Shown here piece after piece: positions 57,601-64,000 of a DNA stretch of 64,000 nt. The DNA is from Trissonchulus latispiculum (lineage: Eukaryota > Nematoda > Enoplea > Enoplida > Ironidae). The notes under the pieces were generated by a model. That model had not been told where the DNA came from. It saw only the letters and a list, made by a program, of their open reading frames with translations, and made no database searches. The translations under genes and the position numbers were made by a program. Within the stretch, counting starts at the first letter, position 1. Every line of letters begins with the position of its first letter. The stretch lies in contig JASAND010021422.1 of NCBI GenBank assembly GCA_030248195.1, positions 62,001-126,000 of the forward strand, read 5' to 3'.

Positions 57601-59865
57601 ATGTATTATAAGCGTGACACATCCTCTGCACGCTAACGGCTGACCCCAACACCGCAAATTGGACCCTTCACTTCAAAGAATTTTGTGCGCTATGCCTGTG
57701 TGTTAAAGCTCGAAGCAGACACAAAATTCGCGCACCTACTGCTTATATTTTCGAGCTTTAGCACACAAGCATACAGCGAGTGAGCGTACCCCGTTTCGAC
57801 TGGGTACTAATTTACGGGAGGTCACTGGGGTCCAATTTGCGGGAGGGGGGGGTCAGACGTGCAGGGGATGTGTCAAGCTGATAATACATAGAGTATGCCT
57901 GCTGTCATACTCTTGGTAGTATATGTATGTGAGTTTGTAATGTTCAGCAGTTTTGTTAAAATTCTGGCAATTAAAATTAAAATAAATTAACTTTAAATTT
58001 TATTTTGTTTCAGTTTGCATTGCCTGCACCAGTCGTTGACGGCGAGCTCATTCCAGAAAGCATTGGATCCATGATGAGAACCAGTCCCAGGATTCCCATT
58101 ATAACAGGCATTGCAGATCTAGAATGGCTGCACCACAAATGCAAGTTTGATTTACTGGTATCACAGTCAGCCTTCCTAATGCGGTTTTTTGCGAAATTTA
58201 CGAAACGTGTCAGAACTAAACCTCGCTGTGTACGTTTCAAAACGTTTTTCCTTTTCTACATTATCGTTTGAGCAGGGGCAGCTAGTGTGTGCTTTCACAT
58301 ATTGGTGCTTGCACAGTGCTGTAATGTTTAAGCATGTTCAAAAGATGCTGAGTACACCATTATAGCGAGATTCCGCGGATGAGACCTATGAAAATCTTAT
58401 GAGCTGAATTCCAGGAAAATTCAAAAACCTTAGCCCAGGCGGCCTGATTCCTACCGAATCAGCCGGCTTTCGTGGAAACATCTGCGCCTTAGTTCTTGCG
58501 AGCAAGATTCCAACTCGGTTGGAAGCGGGTCTATGTCCCCGCGTCGAGCCTGTAATGGGCCGGGCAGGGACCGGTTGATTGTTGGAGTTAGGCCCGACCC
58601 GGGCACGGTCAGCCGCGAAGGCCCGGCCCGAGCCGAGCCTGCCGGCCCTTGGAGGTCCGGCCATGTCCGGTTGGGCCTGATTTTAAAACGTATTTATTTT
58701 ACCTTTAATTCTGGGCTGACTGATTTCCAGTGAAATATTTTCATCAAAGACTGAAGAGCAAAATTCCAACAAAGTCAGCTCATTTTCGTGGAATGATTTT
58801 ATGCTTAGTCCCAGCTAGGTTGGTTCCACGGAATCTCCCTATAATGGTGTACTCAATATCTTTTGATAGACGCATGTTAAAGCAGAATACAGATAGGCGT
58901 AGTTACAGTAGTAAACTTTGCTTGTGAAGGATTTTCTGATTTAAGGAAAACGAAAAACACCTGCAGTTGTACGTTTGAACTAAACGTTTGGAAACAAAGC
59001 AAACGTTTTCCAAAACGATTAAACGTTTGCTATTGTGAGAAGGTTCCTTACAAACGATTAAACCTGGATTCATTTAAGTTCTATCGGTTATTTCTAAATT
59101 TTTCATTGTCTGCTTGTCACTTAACTGCATCCTTTTTTTCAGTGCAAACTGAAATACAGCTTCATTATATTGAGCCAAATTTGTGGTACTTTGTGAACTT
59201 TCTACGTTCGCTGCTAGAATCGAGACGGTTCTCTGGTCTTCGGCATTTTCTGTACAGCGCGGATAAAATAATAGAACATTATATTGGCAAATCATCTCTC
59301 ACGCCTACAAGTGTAGCGAAAGCTGTAATTGAGGTGATGTTTTATTAACTGCGTTTGGGACCGTTTGGTTAAGAATAGAATTTGGCCCACTTTATGTATT
59401 GTCCTGTTTTGCAGACGAAAAAATGAACAAAATAAGTAGATATCAGAATCTAAATAAAATGCTTTGAGATTCAACTTAGAGTATAAGCTAACGTTAGAGC
59501 ATGCATGTGAATATTACTGTGAATGTGAATGTGAATATTATCAATCATGTATGAATATCAATAGTATAAAATATTTATGTCAAGATCAACTGATACACGG
59601 GATTTATTCAGTTTTTGCTAATAGTGTGCTTCCCAGGGAATATATTTTTTGCATTTGGACATTCTCTGGTAACTTCAAAATATTGTGTTTCGATAACTCT
59701 TAGAGCGTCGACTTGCTTTTTAGATAATATCTGATTATATTTTTGTGGCACCATGTGCGAAGGAAATTCACGCATACTCAGAAAAAGAAATGGCAGTCTT
59801 TGCTTACATTTTCTCGCACGCACCAGAGGAAATCTCTAGGGATGCCATCATAGTGCCATTCAAAA
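51657..59865 (+). CDS. Carboxylesterase paralogue CE-B, 3' incomplete
   Basis: Ten exons join in phase: 51657-51860, 53183-53356, 54381-54540, 55183-55362, 55600-55747, 56156-56254, 57159-57219, 58014-58140, 59143-59333, 59724-59865. The start follows a signal peptide ([15 protein letters not shown]); an upstream in-frame ATG at 51564 would bury it. Family motifs: [20 protein letters not shown]...[32 protein letters not shown], nucleophile elbow [33 protein letters not shown] and FVAPCAKEI. Exon phases match CE-A throughout, but CE-A exon 6 corresponds to two small exons here (56156-56254 and 57159-57219), and the intron after 58140 starts GCAAGT, an apparent GC-AG intron at the CE-A position. 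Exon 59724-59865 ends in phase 1 at GTAAGG. The exons for the catalytic His, the rest of the fold and a membrane anchor are not convincingly found. CE-B lies 0.9 kb after CE-A in the same direction, and the first introns still align, so it is a tandem duplicate. Confidence 0.85.
55041..55122 (-). repeat. 82-bp dispersed coding-like module
   Basis: It is weakly collinear with 63399-63480 (GAATGTC.AGAGGT ... ATGGACGTACTGATT versus ATGGACATGCTGATT). On the minus strand both hold RxPLDIL. It lies in CE-B intron 3. Confidence 0.35.
55805..55953 (+). repeat. TIR-bounded tRNA-like SINE, CE-B intron 5
   Basis: The best-preserved copy. AAGGTTGAAATCAG opens it and a near-match to CTGATTTCAACCTTTCACA closes it. 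The tRNA-like part 55838-55912 pairs GTCCGGG with CCCTGGAC at the acceptor (one G-U) and has D-arm GGCTCAGTGGTAAAGC and T-arm GGCGG-TTCGATC-CCCGCC. Confidence 0.85.
56384..56536 (+). repeat. TIR-bounded tRNA-like SINE
   Basis: Same architecture as 55805-55953: AAGGTTGAAATCAG start, TGTGGCGCAGCGGTAGAGCG A-box, GGCGGTTCGATCCC B-box, TTTAAACCTTTCACA end. Confidence 0.85.
56690..57032 (+). repeat. tRNA-like SINE, long form
   Basis: The core 56884-57032 belongs to the family above. The upstream extension from about 56700 (GCTCCCGGCTTTGAAGAAGA, ACCACATGGTACTTGGATTT, GACCTGCAATTCCTGGAAA) is shared with 27795-27974. Confidence 0.85.
57554..57917. mobile_element. TIR MITE, ~364 bp, CE-B intron 7
   Basis: Left TACCAAGAGTACATAATACA and right TATGCCTGCTGTCATACTCTTGGTA are parts of ~80-bp inverted arms that also share TGACACATCC.CTGCACG. 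Same family as 4209-4477. Confidence 0.85.
58380..58730. repeat. GC-rich structured block, CE-B intron 8
   Basis: A ~180-bp GC-rich tract (CCCGACCCGGGCACGG, AAGGCCCGGCCCGAGCCGAGCC) inside AT-rich intron DNA, with several GGCC-centred inverted repeats. It is probably a repeat of another family. Open frames here are compositional. Confidence 0.4.
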
Positions 59866-59972
59866 GTAAGGGTTGAAAACGTATGATGTAACCTACAAAA
59901 TTGTTGTGCAATTATCCCAAAAAAGGATGACATTTAATCAGCCCCATATTTTGTTAATAATAAAGACTTGTT

Positions 59973-59991
59973 ATTCCGCCGGAGGCGGAAT
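59973..59991. repeat. Palindrome ATTCCGCC-GGA-GGCGGAAT
   Basis: A perfect 8-bp stem with a 3-nt loop. A similar hairpin is at 62419-62438 (GTTCTGCC/GGCAGAAC). Confidence 0.85.
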
Positions 59992-60026
59992 CTTTGTAAT
60001 GGGTGAACCCTAAATTACGTGTAATA

Positions 60027-60068
60027 ACAGATAAGAATAAGATAAGAAGATAAGAATAAGATAAGAAT
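60027..60068. repeat. (GATAAGAATAA)n minisatellite
   Basis: Repeats of GATAAGAATAA/GATAAGAA. Confidence 0.85.
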
Positions 60069-60248
60069 GGAATCGTAATGCCTATGTTTAACACACAGAC
60101 TTAGTTAGGCTGTCTTTTTTCGGTGGGGGGTGTGAGGGCGGAAGTTAGTCTGGAACCCTCAGTCCACATGTTGTTACATTTAATTTTGGAAGGTAAGGCT
60201 GCTACTTTTATTTTGTTATATGAAAATTAATTTTAAGCCATTTTTCAG

Positions 60249-60349
60249 TGGGGGCCCATGGTTTTCCTGATTCTGGAAGTTTTTCGCTTAGTTCCCCCCT
60301 CGGTTCTGATTTTCAATTTGTGAATCAGAATGCTCAATATGCAAATTAG
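60249..60349 (+). CDS. Doubtful CE-B exon with HG motif
   Basis: TTTTTCAG ends at 60248 in the phase needed after 59865 (A|TG). The frame reads GAHGFPDSGSFSLSS, with an HG that could be the catalytic-His segment (FHGLDH in CE-A), then stops at TAG 60347-60349. The following residues do not resemble CE-A (no NFAKTG-like end), so it may be coincidence, or CE-B may be truncated here. Confidence 0.25.
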
Positions 60350-61748
60350 ATGAGCCCAGAAAAAATAGTAGTACTGAGAAGTAGACTTGAAAATGACGGC
60401 TGCTAATAATGTTTGTAACAGCTGGTATTTTACATTTTGCTTCAAGCATTTCACCATTCCTTTTAAACGTTTTGACTGACCGGGATATGGACTCAAATTT
60501 ATTTTGGAAACCAAACCCGTTTGTTGTCTAGTACAAAGCAAGAATTTAAGGACCTTTCTTTAATGAATATTGGATAAAGAAACTGAAGCTAATATACACT
60601 TAGCCCCTTAGTCACCGAAGTGGTTAAATGATTGGATTTAAGAAACCTTAAAGATGCTTCGACAAGCTTTGACTCGCCCTCTTGTCTGAATCTTCAACTC
60701 GCTATAAACAATACAAACAATATGTTTTAACCATAGTTAGATTTGTTCATCGATTCATTAGCTATCGATTCATACGCAATTTAGCTATACTATGAGCAAT
60801 TATAAATAGGCAATTTTCATCTAAAGGAATCACACGAGATTACACAACAGAGCAAGCTCACTTTGACGCATTTATGGTCACTACTCGATTGTGCTTGTGC
60901 ATGCATGATACGGGGGGACTTGGGCTCAATTAGACTCAGTTGACCATGTTAGATCGGATCGAATAATGAGTGAACTATCAACGGAATTGCAAAATTGTCA
61001 AAAATGGCAAGTTTTCTGCTAACAATAAAAATGTGAATACCTTCAAAGAGCCTTTCGGATGCAGCTGTCCAAAGCGATTTTGATAGCTGTCTCCAATAGT
61101 TTGGAAGAAAAGGACACTTACTGAAAGTAGTATTTTTCGTGTTCCAAAAATTGTTAATTTTCTAATTCTTAACTTTAACAAAATTGTCAAAAACAGAATG
61201 CTATGTAGAACTGCATGAGATAGCTGCACTCTATATGCATGCAAAATTTTACCTGAAGTGAGGAATACATAGTTTTGCTCAGTCCTCCTGGAGCTTAGGC
61301 TTAAGTGGTGTAAGAAGTGACTTTGTGTTGTGAAACGGATTGCACAGCACAACGGGGAAATTTTCGTAAAAACGCTAACGTGTCTCTAGCACACAAGATA
61401 GACAGCTATCGAGGCTGTGGGTTAAACAGCACTGAATCTTCTCTTCTAATGACTTAGAAATTAGAATATATATTCATGAGATAACCAAATTGCATGATCA
61501 CGCACCGTGGCGGAATTATACCCCTTTTAGGGGTAACTTGTTCGTTTTGCTATGTTTGATTTATTTTGCAATTTGCAGATATCAATTCGTAGAATTAATG
61601 CCATAAACTGGAAAAACTGAAATTGGCTGAAAAGTTGTACATAGGTGCTTATACAACTCACTCCCCCTTTTGCTATGTTAATTGCGTGCGTATATATAGC
61701 TGTTTTGCTCTTCTGTATCGTACACCGTGCGGATAAGTTACTTATCCG
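60350..61748. other. Non-coding stretch
   Basis: No supported exon. It holds a short palindrome TACCCC-TTTTA-GGGGTA at 61519-61535 and an inverted CGTGCGGATAAG/CTTATCCGCACG pair near 61725-61753. Confidence 0.4.
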
Positions 61749-61880
61749 CACGATGCACGCTGGGAGGCCTGGACCTACACTGATTTGCAGCGCCATGCAG
61801 TGACCTGCATAGCGCAGTAGTGTGTGCAGCTGAGCTCCAACCTAGACAGCTCAGCTACACACCAAAAAAGGCCTCCCAGC
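61749..61880. mobile_element. Short nested-palindrome element
   Basis: GCTGGGAGGCCT and AGGCCTCCCAGC are perfect 12-bp inverted ends. Inside, GTGTGCAGCTGAGCT and AGCTCAGCTACACAC form a second hairpin. About 132 bp, non-coding. Confidence 0.75.
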
Positions 61881-62024
61881 CGCGGCAAATTTACTGCCAG
61901 ATGATCTTCAAAATTGCTTGTACTTACGTTCTCGCCTGCAGCATCAGAGAATCAAGTTTCATTAGTTTATTGGAAAGCTTCATTTGCAGCTTGCTTCGTT
62001 GTATAAGTACTTTACAACACGACA

Positions 62025-62156
62025 TTGCTTGCATTCAGAGATGTAAGCAGCGTCGTACGGGAAGCCCTCGTGCGTGGCACTCGTGCGCATCGCACACTCG
62101 TGCCACACACTCGGAGTTTCCCGCACGGCGTGCGTATAAATCTCTGAATGCATGCA
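62025..62156. repeat. 132-bp inverted repeat
   Basis: TTGCTTGCATTCAGAGAT at the left and ATCTCTGAATGCATGCA at the right are inverted, with inner arms CGTACGGGAA/TTCCCGCACG and GTGTGCGATGCGCACGAG-type pairs. Confidence 0.75.
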
Positions 62157-64000
62157 GAGCCGTGCTATAAAGTGTACTTAAAGGTGCATTCATAGTCACA
62201 AACGCATTGAAACGCGCGTCGACGCATCAGATTGTAACATGCCGTTTTAACCGTTTAAAAATAATTGTAGCGTATTCACGCTCACGAACGCATGCAGACG
62301 CTTACCATGAGCACGAATGCGAAGCCGTTTTCATTATATTATCTTCTTCATCAACACTCAATATGCTATATGAATACTCAATTCTCATTTTTAACTTATG
62401 ACTTTTGCTTTAGTTTTTGTTCTGCCTGGAGGCAGAACTATTTACACGGAAACTAGACATGATTTGCAGTGTGGAGGGATTCTCAGCTCAAATTTGGCCT
62501 ATCTTTAGCATTGATCTAGTATAGTGTTGCTTTTATTTTTTTAACCAGAGGGGGCGAACCAGCTAGTAACTCCGCTTTTTAACTTGGGCAGCCTTTTAGC
62601 AATTGCCATATTATTTCTGGATTTTTTTAGTGCTCATAGTTGTGATGCATACTATAACACTCACGTGGTTTAATTTTATCTTATTGTTCCCCCCGCACAG
62701 AATCTCCATTCCGATAATTTCAATGCCCCCCTCAAATTTCGACTTTGAAGCGATGTTTTAGCAGATGCCACTATTTATGCAAATTAGGTCTCGAAAAACT
62801 GAGAACAGTCGTCCGTTAGTCGCTTGTCTGACTAGTTGCTAAATTACACAGAAAGCTTTTGTGTTTGAGCAGTAATGTAAACCAACTTAATGTAAAGAAA
62901 ATGAACAGCCGAAGAAAACCAATCCAATCCGTTTGATTTGATCTGAACTACTTCTTGAGAAAAGGCGCTCATAAGTGTGAAAAATTCGACTAAGAACACC
63001 ATAAATCAGTCAGTTTAGTCATCAAGACAATCAGTCAAACGTTTAGCGTCGAAGACAAGTACGTCCTGGCGTATTTAAAATTAGGAGTATTTAAAAAAGG
63101 AGTATTTAAAAATCCATAGGGTGACAGTTTAACGCCAGAAGCAAACGCGCCATTGACATGGACTTCCGCAATTTATTGCTCTGCGACGGCAGAGCTGTGG
63201 CAGTGCTTTTTGTTGTCCAAATTTTATAAAAATTTATTTTTGACAACTATTTTTAGAACGAAATGAACAAAATGAATTCTGAACCTCAACAGCTGAGTGG
63301 TTACTGATGGTTACAAGTGGATGATACTCCTCATTCGAGTTGCGCATGCTCATGCGCGTTGAAAATAATTCTAGCATATGCCATACTCCCAAACTACTAA
63401 GAATGTCCAGAGGTAGTCTCCAGTCAATTGGCCCTGCACGCAACACTTTAATTGCAGTGGCTATAATGGACATGCTGATTGCTCTGATTATTGCTATGTT
63501 AATTATTCAGCTCAACCTTCTGACCAATAAAAGCATGTTCATAAATTTTACTCTGCGCTGCTGCCCTTGAACGGTTCCGCCAAGTGTGCAGAGGTGGCTG
63601 GAAACATAATGTTGTGGATTTGCCAAAAGGTTGACTGGAATATTTCTCCAGTAACCCCTTTTCATGCTCGAACGCAGAACCATTCCCCTTTTAGGGGTCT
63701 TCTTGTTTCAAATCACACGAGAAACCAAAACGTTTTTGTCTCCGCTTCACCTGGAAAAGAGTATGAAAGAGTTTTCTTATTGTTGAACCCAAAATTAGTA
63801 TCCTACTGCAGGTCAACTTTTACATTTAAACTATAACTTTTAGTGAAGCTGAAAAGGCTGAAACAGAAATCGGACTTTAGTAGCATTCTACAACTAAGAA
63901 AATGCTTACGTATATACAATTTTTAGCAAACATTGAGAAATCATTTTGTTTTGCTTCATAAAATCAACATTTGTACATTTAAATTAGCTGATTTTTATCA
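62157..64000. other. Non-coding stretch to window end
   Basis: No exon of CE-B or other gene could be supported. It contains the hairpin at 62419-62438, a second CCCCTTTTAGGGG (63685-63697, identical to 61521-61533) and the 82-bp module copy at 63399-63480. Confidence 0.4.
63399..63480 (-). repeat. 82-bp dispersed coding-like module
   Basis: Counterpart of 55041-55122. The minus-strand frame from 63473 reads MSIIATAIKVLRAGPID and then WRLPLDILSSL. Function unknown. Confidence 0.35.

Noticed and set aside
58386..58733. 92- and 66-codon frames in the GC-rich block of CE-B intron 8
   Set aside because: Open on both strands because of GC-rich repeated GGCC motifs. No splice phase or homology to CE-A.
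1..64000. CRISPR array or bacterial operon
   Set aside because: No regularly spaced 24-40-bp direct repeats with unique spacers and no closely packed ORFs. The genes are intron-containing.

Overview
The window looks like accessory-rich DNA from an invertebrate animal. The genes are split by short GT-AG introns. The recognisable proteins are animal types: two type-B carboxylesterases / cholinesterase-fold proteins, a caspase remnant, and a LINE reverse transcriptase of the CR1/Jockey-like group. The AT-rich background is crowded with tRNA-derived SINEs, MITEs and long foldback (inverted-repeat) elements. I cannot name the species. Nothing bacterial (operons, Shine-Dalgarno sites, CRISPR) is present.

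Layout. 0-13 kb: a broken caspase-like exon at the left edge, then mostly non-coding DNA with a TIR MITE (4.2 kb) and a duplicated ~1 kb repeat block (8.9-11.3 kb). 13.4-16.9 kb: a decayed coding block of unknown family, with a 527-bp coding-derived unit repeated in tandem. 18.7-27 kb: a decayed gene remnant, then an unrecognised multi-exon gene (all exons phase 1 at their 5' ends) whose introns are filled with a ~180-bp tandem repeat; its last intron and exon start are duplicated 4.4 kb downstream. 23-35 kb: a chain of structured repeats, namely GC-rich palindromes, a foldback, a nearly loop-free 1.1-kb hairpin, a 3.2-kb LTR-flanked element without reverse transcriptase, and two foldbacks with G-rich/C-rich cores. 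35.2-36.9 kb: a 5'-truncated LINE with an intact RT frame. 36.9-39.9 kb: non-coding DNA with several different tRNA-like sequences.

40.0-50.8 kb holds a complete 11-exon carboxylesterase-like gene (CE-A, 700 codons). It has a signal peptide, a complete Ser/Glu/His triad and a C-terminal transmembrane anchor with a basic tail. 51.7-59.9 kb holds its tandem paralogue CE-B in the same orientation, traced through ten exons, including one apparent GC-AG intron and one exon split that CE-A lacks. The CE-B exons carrying the catalytic His and membrane anchor are not convincingly present before the window ends. Most CE introns have been invaded by foldbacks, MITEs and SINEs. 60-64 kb: no supported gene apart from one doubtful CE-B exon; several palindromic elements.

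The CE pair probably encodes secreted or membrane-anchored esterase-fold proteins made in the secretory pathway. Whether they are enzymes or adhesion-type members of the family cannot be settled here, although the triad in CE-A argues for an enzyme. The rest of the window is dominated by mobile and structured repeats.
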